Part shown: positions 16,845-25,452 of the stretch, piece by piece
How the letters are laid out: the number at the start of each line of letters is the position of its first letter
How positions within the stretch are numbered: position 1 is the stretch's first letter
Source: Acidobacteriota bacterium
GTDB lineage: Bacteria > Acidobacteriota > Terriglobia > 20CM-2-55-15
Reading direction: 5' to 3'
Length of the DNA stretch: 36,480 bases
NCBI GenBank assembly: GCA_022821265.1
Contig: JAJEDW010000211.1
Location: 1-36,480 of the forward strand
Program-made: the position numbers and the translations under genes
Notes under the pieces: generated by a model
Database searches by the model: none
What the model was told of the DNA's origin: nothing
Seen by the model: only the letters and a program-made list of their open reading frames with translations

Positions 16845-19800
16845 CGCAGGGGCAGGCTCAAAGGCTCGCCCGAAGCATCCAGTGTCGTCACGACGCCCGA
16901 CACGTCGGCGTCGCCCGTATTGACCATGACGAACTCGGTCGTGGCGCCGTCGCCGTCGGTCAGCTCCAGCGTCGATTCGGCCGCCTCTCCCGGTTCGAAC
17001 ACGGGCATCCGCGCCGCGATCGGCTCCGCTCGCAGGTTCACGGTTTCCCGCTCCGCGTGAATCGATATTGGTACGTCGCTGAACACGTACAGCGTTCCCT
17101 TGTACCGTCCCACGTCGAACAGTTGCACGAGCGAAAACTCCTGTTGACTCCGTTCGCGGACGATCTCTTCGCGCCGGCCGGTTTCGGCGCCGTCCAGCCC
17201 GTACAGGACGAAGCGCAGGCTCGCCCCGATCGGGTTGTCGTTGACGACGGTGAAGCGCGCGTCGATCCGGCCGTGACGGATGGGCGTCGGCCGCGTATCC
17301 ACGGGGATCCACGCGCGTTGGAGCGGCCCGGACGCATCCACAGACGTCGTGGAGATCAGCGTGCCGCCGTCCGACAACTCGATCGTGGCGGCGGTGTGGG
17401 GGCCGACGGGTCCCGACGACTCGACGGACGCGTACCCGCTCCGCGCCAGCGCCGGTTGGCCCTCCGTCTCATACGAGAACGTGCCTTGAGCCGGGATCGC
17501 GTACGGTACTTCCCGGCCGTTCACCGGGAGCGAATCCCCGAAGAATCGAATCGTACCCGAGAGGGACTCGCCGGTCGGATTCGACAGGTGGATTCGAGTG
17601 CGGTAGCCTCCACCGTCGATCACCTTGGGAACGATCGCCGGCGTCGGGCCGGCCTCCGCGGCGCGCGGGGCCGTCGAGACGATCCGCTCGCCGCGGGTCG
17701 TGGTCGTCATCCCGAGCGCGGCGACGGTCACGGGTTCCGTGCTCTGGATCTCGACGAGGCCGTCGAGCGCCGCGCCGCCATTGAGCAGGCCCCCCGTGCC
17801 GATGCGCCTCTGCTCGCCGGCGCCGATCGATGTGTCCGAAACGCCGATCGGCCCCCCGTCCGGGTCGTGGAACGTGAACCGAACGTCGGCGGCCCGAGGC
17901 GCTGGGTTGTGAATCAGGAACACGGTCTCGTGCACCCCGTCCGCGTGCCGGGCGACCACATGGGCTTCGGTGGTCGGTGGCTGGGACTCGACGGAGGTCT
18001 CGCTGATCAGCATCCGGCTCTCGCGGGTGGAGGCTTCGTCCAGGAGCGTGCGCGTGACGCTGTACGTGGCGGCCGCGGCCACGGGCAGCGAAACCCGCGC
18101 ATACCCGAACCGCGGCGCCCGGTCCTGGTCCACGCTCGCATCGATCGTCGAGTAGACCTGCGACGCGTTGGGCGCCAGCCGGACGTCGCGTTCGGAACGG
18201 GCGAAGTCGAAGACCATCACCCGCGCCCAGAACGAATCGGTCGCATAGAGCCGCTGGTGCTCGCTGTCGAACGCGATGCCCCGGACGTCGGCCAACTGGT
18301 CCTGGCGTCCCTGACCGGGCGCCCGGGTCGTGAAATCGGGTTGGCCCAGGACGAAGCTGGCCCCCATGCCCGTTTCGACTACTCCGGGCGCGGCCTCGAA
18401 GACCAGGACCCGGTCGTTGCCCTTGTCGCTCAGGATCAAGCGGTCGTTGGCGGTGTCGTAGGCAAGTCCGTCCGGCCAGCGGAGCACGCGCCGCCCTTCG
18501 TCCTCGTCGACAGGCTCCGTGTCCAGGCGCACGCCCCGGGTGGAGGCGAAGTCCGGTTGTCCCAGAACCTCGATGGCGTCCATGCCCGTGCGCAGTTGTT
18601 CCGGCGCCGCGTTGAACACGAGCACCCGGTGACTCAGCGGCTCGGCGACGAACAGGCGCTGGTGGTTGGGGTCGAACACGAGATCCCCGGCCATGGCCGA
18701 GAACGCGTTGCGCGAGGCCGCGCCGGACGGCGCCGCGCCGCCGTTGGCGCGGTCGGTCAGCACGGATCGTCCCGACGTGAAGTCGGGCTTGCCGAGCACG
18801 GCGATGGCGGGCGCGCCGTTCCGCAACTGTCCCGGCGAGATGTCGAAGACCATCACCCGGTAGTTCGGCCCGTCGGAGACGAATAGCCGCTGTCCTGCCG
18901 AATCCACGGCGATGCCCATGGCCCGGGGGTTGCTCGAGGTGATGCCGTAGCGGCCGGCGGCGACGTCGAAGTTCAGCGACGTCCGCGTCATGAGGGGTTC
19001 CGAGGACGTGAAGTCCGGCTGTCCCAGCACGGCGACCGCTTCCGGATACGTCTCGAGGCGTTCGGGATCGGCGTCGAAGACCAGGACCCGATTGTAGTAA
19101 CCGTCGCCTACGAACAGCAGCTTCTGGGCCGGGTCGTAGGCCACGGCGCCCGGGATCCGGAAGGTCCGTGACGTCGGGCCCGGAATCGTGTCGCTCCCGA
19201 AGCCGGGCTGGCCGATCACGGCGATGGCCTCGCGGTCGAGCAACTGGTTCCCGGGATCGAGCTGCCACACCATGACGCGGTGGTTGTATTGATCGATCGT
19301 GAAGAGCCGGTGGTCGACGGGATCCAGCGCGACGGCCCGCGGATAGTGGCTCCGGTCGTCGATCCGGTCGTTCGCCGCGCGGGCGGTGAACGACGGCCCG
19401 CCTTCGTCGTCGATGTGGCCGACGACGTCGACCATGCGGCCGCCCGACAGCGAATCGCCTTCGCCGGAGATGTCGAATATGCCGACCCGGTTGCCGGCCC
19501 AATAGCCCTCCGACACGTAGAGCAACTGGTTGTCGGCCGAGATCGAACCGCCCGTGATCCGCGGGCCGAACGTCTTGGATTGGGCCAGTTCCGGCGAGAA
19601 CGTCAGCCGGTCTTCCGTCACGGTATCGTAGTCCGGCTGGCCGATGATGCCGATCGGTTCCGGGAAATTCGTCATGCTATCCGGCGCGACGTCGTAAACC
19701 AGGATGCGGTTGTTGCCGCTGTCGGTGAGCATCAACCGGCCGGTCGCGCCGTCATAGGACAGGCTTCCCGGGCCGATCTGCGTGTCGGATGCGCGCGGAT

Positions 19801-20710
19801 CGCGGCTGTCGAAGTCCGCCTGCCCCAGCACGGCCACGGCGTCGGGACTGCTTTCGAACCGGTCGGGGTGAACATCGAAGACGACGATCCGGTTGTTGCC
19901 GCCGTCACTGACGAACAGGCGCTGGTTGGCGCGATCCAGCGCGACGCTTCCGGGTCTGGACAGCGAGTCGGCCCCGATGCCGGGCTCGCGCGAATCGAAG
20001 TCCGGCTGACCGAACACGGCGAACGCGTCCGGATCGTTCTCCAGGCGGTCCGGGTGGACGTCGAACACCAGGATCCGGTTGTTGCCGCCGTCGGTGACGA
20101 AAAGGCGCTGGTTCGCACTGTCCATCATGACGCCGGCGGACTGGAAGCGGTTGGGTCCGATGCCGTTCGCGCGGGACTCGAAATCGGGCGCGCCGATCAC
20201 GGCGATGGCCTCCGAACCGGTCTCGATCCGGTCGGGATGGATGTCGAAGGCCAGGATGCGCAGGCCCGGCCCCCACGCGTTCACCGTGCGGTCGACCGCG
20301 AACAGGCGCTGGTAGACCTCGTCGATGGCCGGCGAGGTGCTGAACGGTAGCGTGTCGATGGCCACGTCGCCCGACGATGTCCGGCGGCCGTAGGTCGACT
20401 CGTGCCCGAGGACGTGGTCGGCCGTCCGTCTCAGCGGCAGGCCGTTCTCGTCGAGCTGGAAGATGGAGATGTTGCCGTTGCCCTGGCCCGGGACGATGAG
20501 GCGTCGAGTGGTGCTGTCCAGCACCGGAGCGCCCGGTCACCAGACCGAGTGGGCGTTCGGTCCTCCATTGGTCACCCCGCCCATGAATGTGGGGTTTCCC
20601 TCCAGGTCGAGCGATCCCAGCACTTCGGTGGCCGGTTGCCCGTTCTCTTGCGCGACGGACGGAGCGGCCGAAATGCCGAGCGCGATCCAGACCGCTATCG
20701 CGCGTTTCAT
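16841..20710 (-). CDS. Very large exported NHL-repeat beta-propeller protein, interrupted by an in-frame TGA at codon 58
   Basis: The reading frame from ATG 20710 has a strong ribosome-binding site (AAGGAGGA) and a signal peptide (MKRAIAVWIALGISAAPSVA), then meets TGA at 20539-20537 after ...NAHSVW. The same frame continues without another stop for 1232 codons to 16841. The stop lies inside the first NHL-type repeat: VLGSLDLEG before it and PGAPVLDSTTRRLIV after it fit the repeat VLGQPDF...PGSVALD..NQRLFV. About ten NHL repeats run to roughly residue 830, followed by beta-sandwich-like segments. Without readthrough the only product downstream could start at GTG 20524, with no signal peptide and no good ribosome site. 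Either a recent nonsense mutation, a sequencing error or recoding. Fourth gene of an export operon, 32 nt after the membrane protein gene. Confidence 0.78.
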
Positions 20711-20742
20711 GGCTGTCCTCCTTGCGATTCCCGCGGTGTCCA

Positions 20743-21150
20743 TCACGCGAAGTGTCTTCTGGAGAGAAAACACCCGATCAGCGCCGGGATCGCCATCATC
20801 AGGTGATTGATTTCCGCGGACCGGCTCGGCGCGCCCAACTCGGGCATGAACGGCGTACCGACCCAGAAGGGCGCGTAGAACCCGATCATGAGTATCAGCA
20901 TCACCCACCACGCCACCCGCGTTCTCGCGCCCGCCGGAGCGAACAGGATCACCAGGATGGCCGCCATGGCGCCGAAGTCCCCGCCGAGCTCCCTCAGAAA
21001 GTGGTGCCAACTGTGGGTCTGGGTGCCGCCCACCAACAGGAACGCGTCGTTGCCGATGTGCGTGACCGTCGCGCTCAGGCTGTTGTAGCCGAGGAGGAAA
21101 CCGGCGATCACCAGGATCCTTCCGGTCCAGATATGGGTCAGAACGTTCAT
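20743..21150 (-). CDS. Small integral membrane protein of unknown function
   Basis: 135 residues with about four hydrophobic helices (roughly 11-29, 58-72, 78-97 and 114-130). A His-rich loop THSWHHFLREL lies between the first two. I do not recognise the family. GGGAGGCGAG precedes the ATG, which overlaps the TGA of the FG-GAP lipoprotein gene by four bases (ATGA), showing translational coupling. With the two flanking propeller genes and the DUF6152-like gene it forms one operon, so it may help place or anchor those exported proteins (inference only). Confidence 0.72.
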   Translation of the reverse strand: MNVLTHIWTGRILVIAGFLLGYNSLSATVTHIGNDAFLLVGGTQTHSWHHFLRELGGDFGAMAAILVILFAPAGARTRVAWWVMLILMIGFYAPFWVGTPFMPELGAPSRSAEINHLMMAIPALIGCFLSRRHFA

Positions 21151-22658
21151 CGTCTCGCCTCCCGTTCGAACACGTGGGCCGCGCCGGAGTCGGCAACCGC
21201 GTCTTCGCCGGCGCCGTCATCGAATCGCGCGCCGACGACCAGCATCCGGCCGTCGTTGCTGAGCGCGACGGCGCTGCCGAACTCGTCGAACTGCTCACCG
21301 TCCGGGCTCTTGACGAAGGCTTCATGGCTCCACTCGCGGCCGTCCCGCCGATACACGTAGACCGCTCCGGCTTCGGGAGCCGAATCGTCTTCGGCGTTCA
21401 CCTCCAACCCGGCCGCGGCGCTGTCCTCGTTGGGCGCCGCGATTGCCAGCGTCGCGCCCTCTCCGTCCAGGGCCAGGCGGTAGCCGAACCAGTCCTCGAA
21501 TCCCGTGTTGGACGCCTTGATGAAGGCCTCCTGCGTCCACGCGCCGCCGTCCATGGCGAACACGTGGACGGCCCCGGCCGAGGTGTTGGACGCCTCGTCG
21601 TTCGCGGCTTCGCCGGCGGGGACCACGCCGCGCAGCAAGCTGTCCTCGTCCGGCGAGCCGGCGGCGACCCGCTCCCCGTCGTCGCTGATATCGATCCAGA
21701 CGCCGATCGAGTCCTGAGCCTCGACGTTCGAGGGCTGGAGCCGGGCTTCCTCGGACCACGCGCCGCCGTTGCGCGCGAACAGGTAGACGGCCCCCCGCCC
21801 TCCATCTTCGTCGTAGGCGCTGGCCGCGAGCCGGTCCCCGTCCGCATCGAGCGCGACGGCATAGCCGAACAGGGCGCCGGGCGCGTTCCCGGAGCTCTTG
21901 ACGTAGGCCTGCTGCGACCAATCGCCGCCCTGGCGCTCGAACACGTAGACGGCGCCGGAAGCCTCGGACGCGTTGTCCGCCGCGTCCCCGTCGACGACGG
22001 CCGCGGCGCTGTCTTCGCTCGGCGCGCCGACGGCCAGCGTGTTCCCGTCGCCGCTCAGGCTGATCGCGTAGCCGAACGTGTCGCCGTCGCCCGGCTCCCC
22101 CGCGTTGGATGCCTTGACGTAGGCGGTTTCCGACCACGCGCCCGCTCGGCGCTCGAACAGGTACACGGCGCCGGACTGGGCGATGGCGTCGTCGTCCCGG
22201 TCGGGGTTGACCCCGGCGCCGCCGCCGTCCTCGAAGACGGCCGAAACCGCAAGCGTGTTCCCATCGCCGCTGATGGCCAGCGTGGATCCGAACTGGTCGT
22301 TGAGGCCGGCGTTGGAAGCCTGGATGAAACTCTCCAGTGACCAGCCCGCGTCCGTGGACGCGTACACGCGAACGGCGCCGGAACCGAACGACGACGCCTC
22401 GCCGGCATCGGAATCGTCGGCCTGAACGCCGGAGGAGGCGCTCGCGTTCATCGGCGCGCCGACGGCCAGCGTCGTAGCGTCGCCGCTCAGGGCGAGTGCG
22501 TAACCGGACTGCTCCCCGGGGGCCGCCGTCGGCGCTCGGACGGCGTGGTTCGAGGTCCAGGCAAATCCGGGCCCCGCGGTGTCCGGTTCGTCCGGTCCCG
22601 CGGTGCAGCCCGCGACCAGCACGGCCGCCAGAATTCCCGGCCTGCTCACTCCGCGCAT
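21147..22658 (-). CDS. FG-GAP-repeat beta-propeller lipoprotein
   Basis: 503 residues. MRGVSRPGILAAVLVAGC is a lipoprotein signal with lipobox LVAGC18, so the protein is anchored at an outer leaflet. Seven repeats follow, each with FGYAVALSxDGxTLAVGAPxEDS and then GAVYVFERxGGxWSxxAYVKASN, the FG-GAP (integrin-alpha-like) pattern, matching a seven-bladed propeller. Such proteins usually bind other proteins or ligands and have no catalytic residues. It overlaps the upstream DUF6152-like gene by 13 nt and the downstream membrane protein gene by 4 nt. The repeats are diverged in DNA sequence, so no collapse or expansion is evident. Confidence 0.87.
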   Translation of the reverse strand: MRGVSRPGILAAVLVAGCTAGPDEPDTAGPGFAWTSNHAVRAPTAAPGEQSGYALALSGDATTLAVGAPMNASASSGVQADDSDAGEASSFGSGAVRVYASTDAGWSLESFIQASNAGLNDQFGSTLAISGDGNTLAVSAVFEDGGGAGVNPDRDDDAIAQSGAVYLFERRAGAWSETAYVKASNAGEPGDGDTFGYAISLSGDGNTLAVGAPSEDSAAAVVDGDAADNASEASGAVYVFERQGGDWSQQAYVKSSGNAPGALFGYAVALDADGDRLAASAYDEDGGRGAVYLFARNGGAWSEEARLQPSNVEAQDSIGVWIDISDDGERVAAGSPDEDSLLRGVVPAGEAANDEASNTSAGAVHVFAMDGGAWTQEAFIKASNTGFEDWFGYRLALDGEGATLAIAAPNEDSAAAGLEVNAEDDSAPEAGAVYVYRRDGREWSHEAFVKSPDGEQFDEFGSAVALSNDGRMLVVGARFDDGAGEDAVADSGAAHVFEREARR

Positions 22659-23074
22659 GGACCCGGTTCATCGGGCTGGCCGGGCTCGTTGCCGCGGAAC
22701 AACTCCCGCCCTTCGGCGTCCAGGACCCGCGCCTCCTCGGAAAGAGTCATGTAGGGCTGGCCGTTCTTCAGGCGCCGTCCTCGCATCGTGATCCGGTCGC
22801 CGGTGCGGATCAGGGCGGCGTCCCAGCACCAGCCGCGCAGCATTCTCGGAGGCCCCAGCTCACCGCGCCAGATGACGGGGGCGCCGTCGTCGCCGCCGAC
22901 CTCGAGCATCAGAACCGAGTGGGGATTCACGAGCTGCACCTCGAGCACCGTTCCCGTGACCGTTGTCAGCGTGTTCTCGTAGCGCCCGGCGTCTCCATGA
23001 TGCGCCGCCCAGGCGGCGGGGCTGAGCAGCAGCGCTGCGGCGATGGCCGATGGCAAGCCCGTCACCCGTGTCAT
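22646..23074 (-). CDS. DUF6152-like small exported protein
   Basis: 142 residues. The signal peptide (MTRVTGLPSAIAAALLLSP AAWA, cleaved before HHGD) leaves a mature N-terminus AHHGDAGRYENTLTTVTGTV. VLEVQLVNPHSVLMLEV and RGELGPPRMLRGWCWDAALIRTGDRITMRGRRLKNGQPYM give the OB-fold-like beta barrel seen in DUF6152 proteins, whose function is unknown. The exposed N-terminal His pair could bind metal (inference). The ATG at 23074 is used because a signal peptide starts there; the frame farther upstream is built from decayed P450 sequence. No ribosome-binding site is obvious. First gene of the export operon. Confidence 0.75.
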   Translation of the reverse strand: MTRVTGLPSAIAAALLLSPAAWAAHHGDAGRYENTLTTVTGTVLEVQLVNPHSVLMLEVGGDDGAPVIWRGELGPPRMLRGWCWDAALIRTGDRITMRGRRLKNGQPYMTLSEEARVLDAEGRELFRGNEPGQPDEPGPCAE

Positions 23075-23108
23075 AGGCGCTTTATATACAAGCCGCTGAG
23101 GGCGGTCA

Positions 23109-23136
23109 ACGATTCCTGGGACACGATTCCTGGGAC
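23109..23136. repeat. Two tandem copies of a 14-bp unit
   Basis: ACGATTCCTGGGAC at 23109-23122 is repeated exactly at 23123-23136, between the DUF6152-like gene and the P450 remnant. Role unknown. It may mark a rearrangement junction. Confidence 0.6.
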
Positions 23137-23152
23137 CCATGTTGTTCTCGGC

Positions 23153-23280
23153 CCGTGCAGCAGGTGGCCGCGCCGCCGGGACGACCACGTCCTCCAGTCG
23201 TTGAACGCACCGGCCACATCCCCGTAGCACATGAGGACCCAGACGTCCTCGTCCGCCGAATAGTGGGCCGGCTCCTCACC
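23153..23280 (-). pseudogene. Fragment of a cytochrome P450 gene (decayed copy)
   Basis: Minus-strand translation gives AHYSADEDVWVLMCYGDVA followed by GAFNDWRTWSSRRRGHLLH, nearly identical to residues 30-67 of the full P450 at 24269-25438 (LTRYGDVAGAFKDWRTWSSRRRGNLLH). DNA identity is high by eye. Everything before and after that stretch is missing. It sits directly beside an amidohydrolase fragment in the same order as the full-length pair, so it is a remnant of a duplicated operon segment. Confidence 0.82.
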
Positions 23281-23405
23281 GCCCCCATGTGATGCGTGAC
23301 GATCTGGATGCCGGGCGACTGGTCGAACAACCCCGAGAAGACCATGCGCGACATCGCGGCGGATGTACTTTTCGAAGGAGCTTCGCGGGAAGAAGTCGTG
23401 CGAGC
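23281..23405 (-). pseudogene. Internally deleted amidohydrolase fragment (decayed copy)
   Basis: Two pieces are joined near 23355. 23357-23400 encodes FFPRSSFEKYIR (the N-terminus of the full-length gene, FFPRSFFEKYIR). 23281-23355 encodes MVFSGLFDQSPGIQIVTHHMGAV (full-length gene: LVFSGLFDRLPGI-stop-IVTHHMGAM). Roughly 500 bp between them is deleted. Importantly, this copy has CAG (Gln) where the full-length gene has TAG. The gap 23075-23583 holds only these remnants, the 14-bp repeat and the Phd promoter. Confidence 0.8.
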
Positions 23406-23557
23406 ACACGCGATGGGAGGGAAGGCGGGACGCCTTCCAACTGGGCCAGAACCGCAGCGCGAAGCGGGCGCGGTCGCTGTGGTGGATTTCGGCGGTCGGA
23501 CTGATCCTCCGACAGCTTCGTGCCGGGCTCGCAACCGACTTTGACATCGGGGCAAGG

Positions 23558-23576
23558 GTAGCAAATGTGCTACGAT
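23558..23576 (+). promoter_or_regulatory. Operator dyad and extended -10 of the Phd-VapC operon
   Basis: GTAGCA-AATG-TGCTAC (23558-23573) is a perfect 6-bp dyad, a likely antitoxin-binding site. TGC-TACGAT (23568-23576) resembles an extended -10 overlapping it and would start transcription near 23584, on the antitoxin ATG. A TTGACA at 23541-23546 is too far upstream for this -10. Confidence 0.42.
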
Positions 23577-23583
23577 CACATCG

Positions 23584-23832
23584 ATGGATGGCGCCATCAA
23601 CCAGCGCGAGTTGCGCAATTCGTCCGCGGCGGTGCTCCGGGAGGTCAAGGCGGGCCGGTCGGTCGTCGTGACGCGGAACGGGGACCCGGTTGCCGAGTTG
23701 CGTCCCATCCCGCCCGGGCGGTTCGTCTCTCGCGCGGTCATCGTCGATGCCGCGTCCCGCGCGCCTCGCATTGACGCCGCGCGGTTCCGTAGCGACCTGG
23801 AGGCCTTGACCGATCCCTCCGTCGATGGCTGA
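23584..23832 (+). CDS. Phd/YefM family antitoxin
   Basis: 82 residues. INQRELRNSSAAVLREVKAG with SVVVTRNGDPVAELRPI is the Phd/YefM N-terminal DNA-binding and dimer fold. The C-terminal tail (SRAPRIDAARFRSDLEALTD) would wrap the toxin. It neutralises the PIN toxin encoded next and should repress its own promoter through the dyad just upstream. Its stop overlaps the toxin start by 8 nt. No Shine-Dalgarno sequence precedes the ATG. The pair sits between the decayed and the full-length P450/amidohydrolase copies, so it may have arrived with, or after, that rearrangement. Confidence 0.88.
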   Translation: MDGAINQRELRNSSAAVLREVKAGRSVVVTRNGDPVAELRPIPPGRFVSRAVIVDAASRAPRIDAARFRSDLEALTDPSVDG

Positions 23833-24238
23833 TCCGGTGGCCGTCCCGGACCGGGGACTGCTGGACACGTCCGTATTGATCGACATCGACGTGATCGATG
23901 GCGATCTCCTGCCGGACGAAACGGCAATCGCCGCGGTCACCTTGGCGGAATTGGCGGCAGGCCCCCACGCCACGCGCAGCCGTGACGAACGGGCACGCCG
24001 CCAGGATCGGCTTCAGTGGGCGGCGCAGACCTGGGCGCCGCTGCCCTTCGATGCGAATGCCGCTCGCGCCTACGGCCGCGTCTTTGCCGCGGCGCGCGCC
24101 TCGGGCCGGTCCACCCGATCCCGCCTGGGCGATCTCCTCATTGCGGCCACCGCGGTTGCCAACGGACTGGCCCTTTTTACGCGAAACCCGAACGATTTCG
24201 TCGGCCTGGAGCAACTCATCAGCATCAGGAAGATCTGA
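23825..24238 (+). CDS. PIN-domain VapC-type toxin ribonuclease
   Basis: 137 residues. The four acidic positions of the PIN nuclease are visible: Asp in LLDTSVLIDID, Glu in VTLAELAAG, Asp in RSRLGDLLIAATA and Asp/Asn in TRNPNDF. Known VapC toxins cut tRNA or rRNA when the antitoxin is lost; this target is unknown. It overlaps the Phd-type antitoxin gene by 8 nt. Phd antitoxin with PIN toxin is a common hybrid pairing. It ends 30 nt before the convergent P450 stop. Confidence 0.9.
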   Translation: MADPVAVPDRGLLDTSVLIDIDVIDGDLLPDETAIAAVTLAELAAGPHATRSRDERARRQDRLQWAAQTWAPLPFDANAARAYGRVFAAARASGRSTRSRLGDLLIAATAVANGLALFTRNPNDFVGLEQLISIRKI

Positions 24239-24268
24239 CTGTCGCGGTCTCGGCGCGCGGGCCGGCGT

Positions 24269-25438
24269 TCAGATTCCGAGCGGAAGCCTGGAGAAGCCGC
24301 GGAAGTTGGGCGTCGTGACGCGGACGGCTTGGCCGGTGTCGATCTCCCATTCGCGGCTGGCGCCGATCAGGTCTTCGAACAGTTGTTGCGCCATGAGCCG
24401 CCCCAGCGGGGCGCCGACGCAGAAGTGCACGCCGAGTCCGAAAGCGAGGTGGCGTTTCCTGGGCCGCCCGAGCATCAGCGTGTCGGGCTGTTCGAACGCG
24501 CGTTCGTCGCGGTTGGCCGCTCCCACATGCAGCAGCACCTGCGCGCCTTCCGGAATCGTCTTGCCGTGGAGGTCCACGTCCCGCGTCGGCGTCCGGACGA
24601 AGCCCTGCGCGGGCGCGTCCCAGCGCATGTCTTCCTCGGCGAACTCGGGAATGCGCTCCGGGGCCAAGCGAAGCGCGCCGAGCACGTCCGGATGGCGCGC
24701 CAGGGCGTAGGCCATGTTCGTGAACAGGTTGTTCGTCGATTCGAAACCGGCCGTCAGGAACGTCATCGTCGTGACGACGATCTGTTCGCGCGAGAGCGTT
24801 CGGCCGCCCTCTTCGGCGCCGATCATCGCGCTGAGCAGGTCATCCCCCGGTGAGGCCGCCTTTTCGCCGGCCAGCGCGTCGGCATACTCGCGCAGTTTGC
24901 GCATGGCGATCGCCTGGGGCGGCTCCTGGCCCTCGGGGGCTTCCTCGCGAAGGAAGAAGTCGTCCAGCCAGTGCCGCAGGTGAATGAAGTCCGCCTCCGG
25001 AACCCCGAACATCGTTCCCAGGATCGCGGCGTTGAACGGCGCCGAGATGTCCGCGACGAATTCCATGGGCTGGCGGGCGGCGGCCTGAGCGACCAGCTCG
25101 CGCGACAGCTCCGCGATTCGGGGACGCAGCGTCTCGACCGTCCGGGGCGTGAAGGCCTTGTCGACGAGTCCGCGCGCGAACGTGTGCTCGGGAGGGTCGG
25201 TGGTTCCGAGCGTCTTGCCGATCCGCTCGGGCATGTCGTGAAGCAGGTTGCCGCGCCGCCGGGACGACCACGTCCTCCAGTCCTTGAACGCGCCGGCCAC
25301 GTCCCCGTAGCGGGTGAGGACCCACACGTCCTCGTCCGCCGAGTAGTGGGCCGGATCCTCGTCGCGCATCCACTTGTAGCGCGGATAGGGATCCGGTTCG
25401 GCGATGATCGACAACGGGTAATTGAACGACTTCGGCAT
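24269..25438 (-). CDS. Cytochrome P450
   Basis: 389 residues, soluble bacterial type. The I-helix oxygen-activation motif is TAGFESTNN (around 229-237), with Glu-Ser-Thr in place of the common Asp-Thr. The K-helix ExxR is E269-D-M-R272. The heme loop is FGLGVHFCVGAPLGR with Cys340 as thiolate ligand. It hydroxylates or dealkylates a small molecule and needs a ferredoxin and reductase not encoded here. Last gene of the TAXI-TRAP-amidohydrolase-P450 operon, 14 nt after the amidohydrolase, so the transported compound or its product is the likely substrate (inference). A decayed copy of its N-terminal part lies at 23153-23280. Confidence 0.94.
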   Translation of the reverse strand: MPKSFNYPLSIIAEPDPYPRYKWMRDEDPAHYSADEDVWVLTRYGDVAGAFKDWRTWSSRRRGNLLHDMPERIGKTLGTTDPPEHTFARGLVDKAFTPRTVETLRPRIAELSRELVAQAAARQPMEFVADISAPFNAAILGTMFGVPEADFIHLRHWLDDFFLREEAPEGQEPPQAIAMRKLREYADALAGEKAASPGDDLLSAMIGAEEGGRTLSREQIVVTTMTFLTAGFESTNNLFTNMAYALARHPDVLGALRLAPERIPEFAEEDMRWDAPAQGFVRTPTRDVDLHGKTIPEGAQVLLHVGAANRDERAFEQPDTLMLGRPRKRHLAFGLGVHFCVGAPLGRLMAQQLFEDLIGASREWEIDTGQAVRVTTPNFRGFSRLPLGI

Positions 25439-25452
25439 CGGTTTCTCGCGCG

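Noticed and set aside
14607-17312. Very long minus-strand open frame of about 900 codons
   Set aside because: It is an antisense or other-frame shadow of the methyltransferase, OsmC-like and NHL genes. Its composition is Arg/Ala/Gly-rich with no recognisable motif.
16841-20536. NHL repeats as DNA tandem repeats or a CRISPR-like array
   Set aside because: The period is in protein sequence only; the DNA of the units is diverged and coding.
20537-20539. Selenocysteine at the in-frame TGA of the NHL gene
   Set aside because: No redox family context, no evident SECIS-like hairpin just after the TGA, and NHL repeats do not use selenocysteine.
23400-23540. Further pseudogene sequence upstream of the amidohydrolase remnant
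   Set aside because: No match to either full-length gene or any family could be seen, so I leave it unassigned.
24239-24268. Terminator between VapC and P450
   Set aside because: The gap is short and has no clear stem with T-tract.
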